From Gammaproteobacteria bacterium (GTDB lineage Bacteria > Pseudomonadota > Gammaproteobacteria > Pseudomonadales > Pseudohongiellaceae): a stretch of 64,000 nucleotides of DNA. This document shows positions 17,526-25,780 of the stretch, in pieces (position 1 is the stretch's first letter; the number at the start of each line of letters is the position of its first letter). Below the pieces are notes generated by a model that saw only the letters and a program-made list of their open reading frames with translations, was not told the origin of the DNA and did no database searches. The DNA is taken from the NCBI GenBank assembly GCA_029253585.1, contig JAQWZF010000023.1, positions 124,001-188,000 of the forward strand. The letters are read 5' to 3'. Made by a program: the position numbers and the translations under genes.

Positions 17526-18830
17526 ATGTCCCAAGGCAAATTTCGTCATTTCACGGTAATGGCCGTCGTCGTCGCCAACATGGTCGGCACTGGTGTGTTT
17601 ACCAGCCTGGGTTTTCAGCTCTTGGATATTCGATCAGGCTTCGTACTGTTGGCCTTGTGGGCCGTAGGTGGCATTGCCGCCGTATGTGGCGCAATGACCT
17701 ATGCCGAACTAGGTGCCGCCATGCCCCGTTCCGGCGGCGAATACAACTTCCTTACACGAATCTATCACCCTGCCGTAGGCTTTGTGTCCGGCTGGGTTTC
17801 AGCAACGGTAGGATTTGCGGGGCCTACAGCGCTAGCTGCGATGACCTTCGCTGCCTATGGCACATCGGTTTTCCAGGTTGGTGAGAGCCCCTGGCTGGAG
17901 AAGGGCCTGGCCGCGGCGCTGGTGATTGCCTTGACCCTGGTGCATGCGAGTAATCGGCGCAATAGCGGAGGCCTGCAGGTCGTTTTCACCATCTTGAAGG
18001 TAGGCATCATCGTCGTCTTCTGCACAGCCGCTTTCTTCGCCGTAGATACACCTCAGCCCGTCACCTTCCTTCCTGTTACAGGAGATGGCGCCTTGCTGAC
18101 CAGCGGCGTCTTCGCCGTTGCACTTATCTATGTAAGCTTTGCCTATACCGGCTGGAACGCCGCAACTTATTTGAGTAGCGAACTGGAGAACCCACAGCGC
18201 ACACTACCCTGGATTCTGATGGGCGGAACGATGATAGTGACTCTCCTCTACGTGGCCCTCAATTTCACGTTTCTCTACACTACGCCAATGGATGCCATGG
18301 CCGGTCAGGTGGAGGTAGGTTTTATCTCTGCAGAGGCTGCCTTCGGTGAGTTGGGCGGGCGCTTCACGGGACTTGTTCTTGCCATGCTATTAGTATCGAC
18401 GGTAAGCGCCATGACCATGGCCGGACCACGAGTTATTCAGGTTATCGGTGAGGACTTTCCCGCGCTCAATGCGCTTGCCAAAAAGAACGAGAACGGCATA
18501 CCCGCAATTGCCATCTATATCCAATCGGCAATCGCCCTTCTCTTTATTTTTTCATCCACTTTCGAATCGGTGCTGGTGTTCTCAGGATTCACTCTGGCAC
18601 TAAGTAGCTTTACAACCGTTCTAGGAATATTCGTATTGCGTTGGCGGCAGCCTGACTTACCTCGTCCCTACAGGACCTTCCTATTCCCATTGCCGCCGTT
18701 AATCTATCTTGCGCTAACCGGGTGGACTCTTGCGTTCGTTCTGATTAGTCGACCAGTTGAAGGATTGTTTGGACTTGGGATCATAGGCTTAGGACTTGTC
18801 TTCTATTTTCTTTCTTCGATAAAGAAATAG
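17526..18830 (+). CDS. APC family amino acid permease
   Basis: This 434-residue inner-membrane transporter has about 12 transmembrane spans. The first helix contains the glycine-rich unwound motif MVGTGVF, and helix 2 and loop contain YAELGAAMPRSGGEYNF, both hallmarks of amino acid/polyamine APC transporters of the LAT/YifK type. It probably imports amino acids by proton symport or exchange. It is followed by 250 bases without a gene before the convergent amidase gene. Substrate not determined. Confidence 0.9.
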   Translation: MSQGKFRHFTVMAVVVANMVGTGVFTSLGFQLLDIRSGFVLLALWAVGGIAAVCGAMTYAELGAAMPRSGGEYNFLTRIYHPAVGFVSGWVSATVGFAGPTALAAMTFAAYGTSVFQVGESPWLEKGLAAALVIALTLVHASNRRNSGGLQVVFTILKVGIIVVFCTAAFFAVDTPQPVTFLPVTGDGALLTSGVFAVALIYVSFAYTGWNAATYLSSELENPQRTLPWILMGGTMIVTLLYVALNFTFLYTTPMDAMAGQVEVGFISAEAAFGELGGRFTGLVLAMLLVSTVSAMTMAGPRVIQVIGEDFPALNALAKKNENGIPAIAIYIQSAIALLFIFSSTFESVLVFSGFTLALSSFTTVLGIFVLRWRQPDLPRPYRTFLFPLPPLIYLALTGWTLAFVLISRPVEGLFGLGIIGLGLVFYFLSSIKK

Positions 18831-19082
18831 AATCTTTGTTATTCCCCACTAATCGGTCACTGATAGTTTAGCTTGTGACGGTTCTTCCTTTCGGCCATTC
18901 TTCGCGCAAGAAGCAGCGGACTCTTTGTGACTATCTTGTTGCGCTCAGCCCTGGTAACGAAAATATTCTCAATGACTCGATAAGCCGGCCCTACTAACCC
19001 AGACTAGCGCGGACGACTCGCCCGTTTTCCACGGCAAAAATGTTCGACCGTTCAAAAGACAATTAATAGATAGGTGTCATAT

Positions 19083-20507
19083 TTATATGGCGGGATGGCG
19101 CTGATGCCAAAACGTTGCCTGTTCGTAGGCGTGCGCGATACGACAGAGAGTCAACTCTGACAATCGACTACCTAGGAACTGCACGGCATAGGGATGCCTG
19201 GCTTCGGAGAAGCCGCAGGGGACAGTTATGGTGGGCGTACCGGCAAGATCTGCCGGAATAGTAAACTGTCCCTGAAAATTCTGAATAACCGGCCTTAAAG
19301 ACTTCATATTGCCGTATTGTACTTCCTTATCTACCGCAAACACCGATCCGCCTGAAGGACAGATTACGGCGTCCACCGGCTCCAGGGCTGACTCGAATTG
19401 TGTGCTTATCTTTTCTCGCAGCCTTGTCGATTCTTCATACTCTTGCGCACTCATCGATGCGCCCAGCTTCAGCGTATCACCGAAGTAGCCGCCGTATTCG
19501 TTTGCACGCGATGGATAGTTGCCGCTGTGTGCCTTAGCCGCCTCATAGGCACAGATCGGCAACCAGGCATTGCGCAGATCCATCGGATCAGACTCGGGCA
19601 TAGCAATCTCAACTATTTGAACGCCTAGCTGTGCCAGAACTTCGATGACCTGATGAATCGCATCTATCAAGCCCGGGTTAGTCCCGTTACTTAGATAACG
19701 TTCGTCCACTCCGATTCGGATACCCGACAGGTCGTCAGTCAATGCGTCACAGATTTTTGGTACGGCAATATCCAGCGAGCTTGCATCACTGGCGTCATAT
19801 CCAGCGATGGCTTCGAACATTATGGCCGCGTCTTTTGCCGATCTGGTCATAGGACCTATATGATCGAGAGAACCTGCCAGCTCCAACACCCCATGTCGGC
19901 TAACCCTGCCATAGCTTGGCTTCAGACCCACGATTCCATTTGCCATAGCCGGGTAGCGAATCGAGCCTCCAGTATCGGTACCGAGGGAGCCAAAACACAG
20001 GCCCGCGGCCGTAGCTACGCCCGATCCACTAGAAGAAACACCGGCCCATAGGTCTTCTCCCCAGGGATTTACTGGTATTGGAAAATCTCGGTGGTAGCCT
20101 GACAGCGCGCCCTCGGTTAGATTCAATTTCCCCAGAATTACCGCACCGGAATTAAATAGCTTCTGAACCACTGTAGCATCGTGACCAGGCACGAAGTCAC
20201 GCAGCACCTTAAGTCCACCCATGGTGCGAGTTCCTGCAGTGAAGCAAAGGTCCTTCACCGCTATGGGGACTCCATGAAGGGGCCCCTTATAAATTCCAGC
20301 GAGTATCTCCCTCTCAGCCTGGCTAGCGGCGTCTCTTGCCTGCTGCGCCATGACTGTTGCATAGCTCTTAAGACGGCCATCGATGGTATCGATACGAGAC
20401 AAGAGTGTTTCTGTCAGCTCCACCGGAGATATCTGACCACCCTTGATGCTCTGAGCAATGCTACTGAGGCTGCGATAGTGAATAGGTTGTGTGACAGAAC
20501 TGCTCAA
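19083..20507 (-). CDS. Amidase (amidase signature family)
   Basis: The 474-residue amidase-signature hydrolase has the Ser-cisSer-Lys triad visible as Lys in AVKD (residue 85), the cis-serine in SSSGSG (about 160) and the nucleophile Ser in GTDTGGSIR (182). It has no signal peptide. Its substrate is unknown and could be aryl or short-chain amides. The start is TTG, because AGAGG lies at a suitable distance and no near ATG is available. A low-complexity spacer lies upstream. Confidence 0.9.
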   Translation of the reverse strand: MSSSVTQPIHYRSLSSIAQSIKGGQISPVELTETLLSRIDTIDGRLKSYATVMAQQARDAASQAEREILAGIYKGPLHGVPIAVKDLCFTAGTRTMGGLKVLRDFVPGHDATVVQKLFNSGAVILGKLNLTEGALSGYHRDFPIPVNPWGEDLWAGVSSSGSGVATAAGLCFGSLGTDTGGSIRYPAMANGIVGLKPSYGRVSRHGVLELAGSLDHIGPMTRSAKDAAIMFEAIAGYDASDASSLDIAVPKICDALTDDLSGIRIGVDERYLSNGTNPGLIDAIHQVIEVLAQLGVQIVEIAMPESDPMDLRNAWLPICAYEAAKAHSGNYPSRANEYGGYFGDTLKLGASMSAQEYEESTRLREKISTQFESALEPVDAVICPSGGSVFAVDKEVQYGNMKSLRPVIQNFQGQFTIPADLAGTPTITVPCGFSEARHPYAVQFLGSRLSELTLCRIAHAYEQATFWHQRHPAI

Positions 20508-21029
20508 AGGTGTGACCTCTTTTTGTTCCTATTGTCTGGATAAAAACTAGCATAAATTCTGATGAATCATTAGTAGTGACTGTTTCGCTTCAATTCCATG
20601 ACCCAAGCACAGGCAACTTCTTGGCTGCCTCCTATTTCGATTCTTCCTGCGGAGCGCATCCTGTGTGGTTGAGGCGACAGCTTGGGCAGCAAAGGAAAAA
20701 TCAGGGAGACTCATAGCCAGATGACAGCGCTAAATTCGAGAAATAGATCCACTATCCTAAGAGACGTGGAACAACTCGGTATCGGGGCGGGACTCGCCCT
20801 CCTTCCTTCACACTCTTTCCTCCCCTTCCCTCCCCTTCCCTCCCCTTCCCTACCCTTCCGACCCTTCCGACCCTTCCTACCCTTCCTAATCTTCCTAATC
20901 TTCCTAATCTTCCCTACCCTAGGTTTTCTGGATGTGCGACGGCATGGAAATGATGGAACGCTTCGCTTTCGGGCTCTGCTCTTTCGGGCTTTACTCTTTC
21001 GGCCGCTGCACCTACACGGTCGCTACTGC
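20508..21029. other. Gene-free spacer with minisatellite
   Basis: No gene is seen outside the repeat. The left part carries the upstream region of the minus-strand amidase gene, and the right end is the 3' side of yghU. Confidence 0.6.
20815..21008. repeat. Degenerate minisatellite array
   Basis: Pyrimidine-rich tandem units follow each other. Three exact copies of TCCCCTTCCC (10 bp, 20821-20850) are followed by about six 9-bp units that drift from CCCTTCCGA to ATCTTCCTA. A second block at 20964-21008 holds three 15-bp units (CTCTTTCGGGCTTTA type). An open frame across it on the plus strand is only a product of the repeat. Confidence 0.85.
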
Positions 21030-21863
21030 CTAATCGAAGTCACTCGCATCGTGTCGCTCTGGTAATCGAGACTCTTTCCGGCCCCAGGTACGGTTAACTC
21101 GTCGACCGCGCTTTACTGCTGGGCGCTCTTCTATCTCTTTCGCCCAACGGACTACGTTCTTATATGAGGTCACATCAAGAAATTCAGCAGCGTCATAAAT
21201 ATTATGCAACACCGCCGCTCCATACCATGGATAGACAGCCATATCAGAGATGTTATATTTATCTCCGCATAGATAAACTCGATCGGCGAGGTTCTTATCC
21301 AGAAGGTCTAATTGTCGCTTCAACTCCATGGCATAACGATTAATTGGGTACTCCCATTTTTCCGGAGCATAGGCATAGAAATGACCGAAGCCACCACCGA
21401 GGAAAGGCCCGGCTCCCATCTGCCACATAAGCCAGGACAGACACTCCGCCCTGGCAGATGAATCTTGCGGAATGAAGGCGCCGAATTTCTCAGCCAGATA
21501 GATGAGAATAGCGCCTGACTCGAATACTCTAGTCGGTGGTGACGTGCTGTGATCGAGCAGTGCCGGAATCTTGGAATTAGGGTTGATCGCGACAAAGTCG
21601 CTACCGAATTGCTCACCCTCGTTTATGCGAATCAGATACGCATCGTATTCTGCTCCCTCATGACCCAGGGCGAGTAGTTCTTCCAGTAGTATCGTCACCT
21701 TCACGCCGTTAGGGGTCGCGAGAGAATAGAGCTGCAGGGGATGTTTCCCCACCGGCAGGGCTCGCTCCTCCTGAGCACCCGCCGTAGGCTTGTTGATGTT
21801 GGCGAACTGGCCGCCGGATTCGGTATTGAATGTCCAAACTTTCGGGGGCGTGTACTTCGACAT
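21030..21863 (-). CDS. yghU: Glutathione-dependent disulfide-bond oxidoreductase YghU
   Basis: The protein follows E. coli YghU closely over its length: KVWTFNTESGGQFANINKP at the N-terminus, PVGKHPLQLYSLATPNG, RINEGEQFGSDFV, NPNSKIPAL, FESGAILIYLAEKFG, FLGGGFGHFYAYAPEK and ERHDASDF at the end. It is a nu-class glutathione S-transferase of the cytosol that acts with two glutathiones and reduces disulfides rather than conjugating. Length (277) fits the family. AAAGGT precedes the ATG. It appears to be a single gene. Confidence 0.95.
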   Translation of the reverse strand: MSKYTPPKVWTFNTESGGQFANINKPTAGAQEERALPVGKHPLQLYSLATPNGVKVTILLEELLALGHEGAEYDAYLIRINEGEQFGSDFVAINPNSKIPALLDHSTSPPTRVFESGAILIYLAEKFGAFIPQDSSARAECLSWLMWQMGAGPFLGGGFGHFYAYAPEKWEYPINRYAMELKRQLDLLDKNLADRVYLCGDKYNISDMAVYPWYGAAVLHNIYDAAEFLDVTSYKNVVRWAKEIEERPAVKRGRRVNRTWGRKESRLPERHDASDFD

Positions 21864-22068
21864 CTTGCTACTTACCTTTCAACTCATTCAAAAATAATCT
21901 CAATAGGCGCTACTGCCAACCATTACTGGCTGGAGCTAATATACATCAGTTCAACAAAAATTCCCGCCTACGCAAGAAATCTCTAACAAGGGAGTATTGA
22001 AGATCACGGAGTTTCTGCTACCTTTGTTTCACTAGCGTTTTCCTCAACTATAAAGTAGACAGCTAACA

Positions 22069-22788
22069 ATGATAAATCGAGAGATAGATATACCCACCAG
22101 TGCGGGCAGCATGAATACCTTCATCACTCATCCGGAAGAGGAGGGCCCACACCCGGCCATACTGTTTCTAATGGATGCCCCCGGTAAGCGTGCAGAACTC
22201 CATGACATGGCCAATCGCCTGGCAACAGTTGGCTACTATGTGATGCTGCCAAACCTTTACTATCGCCGCGTCAGAGAATTCAAGATTCAGGAGTCTGGAC
22301 GTGAAGTGATGCATGAACATATGGCCTCGCTAAGCAATGCGATGGCATGCGAAGACGTTCGTACTCTCATCGAATTCGCAGATCAAGATGTTGCCGCAAG
22401 AGCTGGAAATATCGGCTGTGTCGGCTACTGCATGAGTGGCCCGTTTGCCTTTGCTGCCGCCGCGGCATTTCCTGACCGCATCGCTGCCAGCGCCTCCTTT
22501 CATGGGGTCCATCTGTATTCGGATCAAGCAGATTCTCCACATCTGGATGCAGACAAGATAAAGGCCGAGATGTATTTCGGCTGCGCGGAGACCGACGAAT
22601 ATGCGCCGAAGGAGATGGTAGACAATCTGGAGAGCTATCTGGCAACTACGGCTATCAATTCACGCATCGAATGGTATCCGGGCACCGAACATGGCTTTGT
22701 GTTTCCCAAACGCGAAGGAAAATACCACAAAGAATCGGCAGAGAGACACTGGGAAAGATTATTTGCGCTGTATCGTCGTTGCCTGTGA
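22069..22788 (+). CDS. Dienelactone hydrolase family protein
   Basis: This 239-residue cytosolic alpha/beta hydrolase of the carboxymethylenebutenolidase type has the catalytic triad Cys121 in GYCMSG, Asp176 in AETDEYAP and His208 in TEHGF, all in the family order. The N-terminus (DIPTSAGSMNTFITHPEE) matches the usual start. Dienelactone hydrolases open lactones in chlorocatechol breakdown, but many homologues act on other esters. The gene has divergent spacing from yghU (about 200 bases) and ends 90 bases before the convergent aminotransferase. Confidence 0.9.
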   Translation: MINREIDIPTSAGSMNTFITHPEEEGPHPAILFLMDAPGKRAELHDMANRLATVGYYVMLPNLYYRRVREFKIQESGREVMHEHMASLSNAMACEDVRTLIEFADQDVAARAGNIGCVGYCMSGPFAFAAAAAFPDRIAASASFHGVHLYSDQADSPHLDADKIKAEMYFGCAETDEYAPKEMVDNLESYLATTAINSRIEWYPGTEHGFVFPKREGKYHKESAERHWERLFALYRRCL

Positions 22789-22819
22789 CAAAAACAATGA
22801 GAGCAGAAATGCAAAACGA

Positions 22820-22849
22820 AGACTGACCAGCCCATCGGCAGATCAGTCT
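22820..22849. terminator. Weak hairpin between convergent genes
   Basis: Arms AGACTGA and TCAGTCT flank a 16-base loop in the gap between the hydrolase gene and the convergent aminotransferase gene. There is no T-run. Confidence 0.3.
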
Positions 22850-22878
22850 ACGTTCTCATTTAACTCACTAATTGGTTT

Positions 22879-24024
22879 CTAGGCGAGCACCTTGCGGAAC
22901 ACCTCGACTGCTTGCTGCATCTCTTCTCTACTGCCCATGGAGATGCGGCAGTGAGTATTGTGAAACGGCGGAAAGTCTCGACCGACCAAGATCTTGTGCT
23001 CTAAACAGGCATCGCGAAACTCTTTCGCCGGGCGACCCAGGTTAACGAAAATATGATTGGTGTGCGAGTTCGTAGCCTCGAAGCCCATATCATTGAATGC
23101 AGCAACGACGAAGGCGCGAATCTCGGTGTTTTCCTGGCGCTCCCATTCGATGTGTTCCTTGTCTTTAAATGCGGTAATCGCCGCTATCGCGCTTAACATG
23201 TTCACATCACCCATACCCCAGGCTCCGGTGATCGCATCGAGAGTCTGCTTTTGACCCAGTGCGTAACCAACACGCAATCCAGCCATGCCATGCGCCTTGG
23301 AAAAGGAACGGGTAATAAATACATTCTCGAACTCCAGCGCCAAGGGCAACGCGGTTTGCATAACCTCATCAGCAGCATAGTTGATATAGGCCTCATCGAT
23401 GAGCATCCTGGTATTCGGAGATTCACGCTGCACACGCCTAACAAAGGATTCCACTGCAGCTGGCGAATGCACAGTGCCCGTTGGATTATTCGGATTGCAG
23501 AAATACACCATACCTGCACCCACCGCGGCTTTTGCTAGACCATCCAGATCGACGCCCATGTTAGAGCCATCTACTGGCACACGTCTTATCCCTACACCCA
23601 TCTGACGCGCGGTCTGTTCGGCTGTTGTATAGGTAGGGTCAATAGTAGCCAGCGGTTTGTTCGCGGAACAGAAAGCCCGCGTTGCCCCCACTAGCAAAGG
23701 CCCAGAGCCTGTTGCCAGAATTACATTGTCAGTACTAACACCGTAACCCTCAGCCAGTGTAGAACGCAATTCATTAACATGATCTGGCGCATAGCCTCGG
23801 CCAACCCGCTTGGTTACGTGAGAGCGAATTGCTTCCATGGTCTTGGGGCCAGGGCCACGAGCACTCTCATTCTGATTGAGCTGCATGATGCCACCGTCAT
23901 ACACAGCCTCATCCGCATAACTCGCTGCGTTGGCATGACGACTAGTAAGACCTGCACTTGAAAGAAGTCCGGCAGCACTGCCAAGACCGATAGTTCCTAC
24001 GAAACCGCGACGCGTCATTTTCAT
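22879..24024 (-). CDS. Tat-exported HisC-like PLP aminotransferase
   Basis: The N-terminus MKMTRRGFVGTIGLGSAAGLL is a twin-arginine signal (TRRGFVG). The rest is a class I/II aminotransferase in the histidinol-phosphate aminotransferase style: CNPNNPTG, LIDEAYINY, and the Schiff-base lysine K243 in RSFSKAHGMAGLRVGY, with RISMG for the carboxylate-binding arginine. The folded enzyme with PLP would be exported to the periplasm. It differs from true HisC in location. AGGAG precedes the ATG. The next gene upstream (24168-25514) is a second Tat-exported PLP enzyme on the same strand, 143 bases away with a palindrome between. Confidence 0.85.
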   Translation of the reverse strand: MKMTRRGFVGTIGLGSAAGLLSSAGLTSRHANAASYADEAVYDGGIMQLNQNESARGPGPKTMEAIRSHVTKRVGRGYAPDHVNELRSTLAEGYGVSTDNVILATGSGPLLVGATRAFCSANKPLATIDPTYTTAEQTARQMGVGIRRVPVDGSNMGVDLDGLAKAAVGAGMVYFCNPNNPTGTVHSPAAVESFVRRVQRESPNTRMLIDEAYINYAADEVMQTALPLALEFENVFITRSFSKAHGMAGLRVGYALGQKQTLDAITGAWGMGDVNMLSAIAAITAFKDKEHIEWERQENTEIRAFVVAAFNDMGFEATNSHTNHIFVNLGRPAKEFRDACLEHKILVGRDFPPFHNTHCRISMGSREEMQQAVEVFRKVLA

Positions 24025-24120
24025 GATCTAATCTCCTCTACTTGGGAATACGGTGTCAGACAAACTCGCTCACTGTTGAGCATTAATTGTGATTACTATC
24101 CCCGCCCATAAAGCCGGGGC

Positions 24121-24161
24121 TAAAAAAAGGGGTTGGAATTAAATTCCAACCCCTTTTTTTA
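24121..24161. terminator. Symmetric terminator palindrome
   Basis: This is a 41-bp near-perfect palindrome (20+1+20) with a run of seven A on the left, core GGGGTTGGAATT, and a run of seven T on the right. It works as a Rho-independent terminator in either direction. It lies between the two PLP enzyme genes, 7 bases after the stop of the upstream one. Confidence 0.9.
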
Positions 24162-24167
24162 CCGTCA

Positions 24168-25514
24168 TTAGACTTTATTGACAGCAGACGCCAGGGCGTC
24201 GAATACATCCTTGAGCACGAGTCGCGACGAGGCGATATTCATGCGCATATGGCCTGCGCCACCGGTACCGTAAACTGAACCCGGATTCAGATACACGCCA
24301 GAGTTGTGCACCAACCAATCTTGAAAATAATGCTCAGGTGATTGTTTGCCGCGTGATTTGTACTGTTCGCTAGCACCAATCGCGTCCATAGTTTTGCTGA
24401 AATCTAGGAAGGTCATGAACGTACCTTCATTGCGTGTATACCCTACCGTAGGCATGTGTTGCTTAATGTAATTCTCGACCATGTCGTGGCTGCCATCGAT
24501 ATAGGCCAGCGCCTGAGCAAACCAATCTGCTCCACCCTTATAGGCCGCCTCGTTCGCTACCACTCCCAGCGTACTCAGCTCGGCAAAGTGAAACTCGTCG
24601 ACTCTTGCCTTCAATTGCGGGTTCTTCGAATAGAAGTAGGCATTCTTCATACCGGCCAGATTAAATGTCTTACTGATGGCATTGAAGCTAAGGCTATTGT
24701 TTACCACAGCTTGATCAGGCAGGCTGGCGAATGGCGTGTACTTGTGACCGGGACGGACAAAATCGGAGTGAATTTCGTCAGACAAGACTACGATGTTGTG
24801 CTCCAGACAGAGACGACCAATGCGCAGCAGCTCATCTTCCTTCCACACGTTTCCTGTGGGGTTCTGCGGGTTACAGACGATCATCGCACGAACGTCTGGG
24901 GTCATCTTTGCTTCCAGGTCTTCCCAGTCTATCTCATAGCGGCCATTGACCTTAACCAGGGGGCTATCAACAGGTAAGGTACGCGCATTCCGGTTCATCG
25001 TGTAAAAACCAGAATAAGCAGGTGAATTAATTAATACCTTGCCGCCCGAGCCTACCAGTGATCGCATAGCGGCTATCATGCCGGCATACACACCGTCTGA
25101 AATGGTTACCGCCTCGTTGGGAAGGTCAACACCGTGGCGCTCGCCATTCCACCTTACGACTTCGTCGCGCAGTGGCTCGGTGGTGCTCAAATAACCCCAG
25201 CTGTGGTGTTCGTTGCGCTCGGCAATGGCCTCTGTAATACAGGGCGCACACTCGAAATCCATGGACGCGACGCCCATGCCGTATTTGAAGGTCCCTTCCG
25301 GATAGCTTCTAGGGGGGGAATCCCAACGAGCCGTATTGTGATTAACCCGGTTATAGACTGTATCGAAATCGTACTTGCCGTTAGCCATCTTCGAACTACT
25401 GGCCCCTTGAGCCGCAGTAGCGCCGGTCGCTATGCCACCGGTTGCCCCGGCGAAGGCTGTTAGACTGGCGTTCTTGATGAATGTTCTTCTATTAATGCCT
25501 GCAGATTTGGCCAT
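24168..25514 (-). CDS. Tat-exported MalY/PatB-like PLP enzyme
   Basis: The signal contains INRRTFIKNASLTAFAGATGG, a clear twin-arginine motif (NRRTFIK). The catalytic part has MalY/PatB features: CNPQNPTGNVW, LSDEIHSDFV, the lysine in SKTFNLAG (about residue 282) and near the end MRMNIASSR. MalY/PatB enzymes are cystathionine beta-lyases or aminotransferases; such lyases release ammonia and a 2-aminoacrylate intermediate. Export to the periplasm is unusual. AGAGGA precedes the start. Together with the next gene it forms a pair of Tat-exported PLP enzymes. Confidence 0.85.
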   Translation of the reverse strand: MAKSAGINRRTFIKNASLTAFAGATGGIATGATAAQGASSSKMANGKYDFDTVYNRVNHNTARWDSPPRSYPEGTFKYGMGVASMDFECAPCITEAIAERNEHHSWGYLSTTEPLRDEVVRWNGERHGVDLPNEAVTISDGVYAGMIAAMRSLVGSGGKVLINSPAYSGFYTMNRNARTLPVDSPLVKVNGRYEIDWEDLEAKMTPDVRAMIVCNPQNPTGNVWKEDELLRIGRLCLEHNIVVLSDEIHSDFVRPGHKYTPFASLPDQAVVNNSLSFNAISKTFNLAGMKNAYFYSKNPQLKARVDEFHFAELSTLGVVANEAAYKGGADWFAQALAYIDGSHDMVENYIKQHMPTVGYTRNEGTFMTFLDFSKTMDAIGASEQYKSRGKQSPEHYFQDWLVHNSGVYLNPGSVYGTGGAGHMRMNIASSRLVLKDVFDALASAVNKV

Positions 25515-25780
25515 TTATTAATTCCTCTCTATTATAAGACCTTACCGACAGGATATAGGAACTAGGGGCGGTGTAAAGCCCTTCCTTGGCCGAATTACCC
25601 TGTATTTACGCGGCTCTTGCTGCGCACAAAAATGTCGCACATAAAGTAAGGTTAATTGGGCTTCGCTAAATATTCATACTCCCCTCCTCGAAAGCACCCT
25701 TGTGCCCCTACAAGCACGTACAAATACGGGAGAAAATAGAATAAAGTAGGCGCTCTGATACAAAACCGGAGAGCTCCCTC

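Noticed and set aside
20682-21065. Plus-strand frame of 127 codons
   Set aside because: Its protein is made of repeated Pro/Phe/Leu units dictated by the minisatellite DNA; no conserved features.
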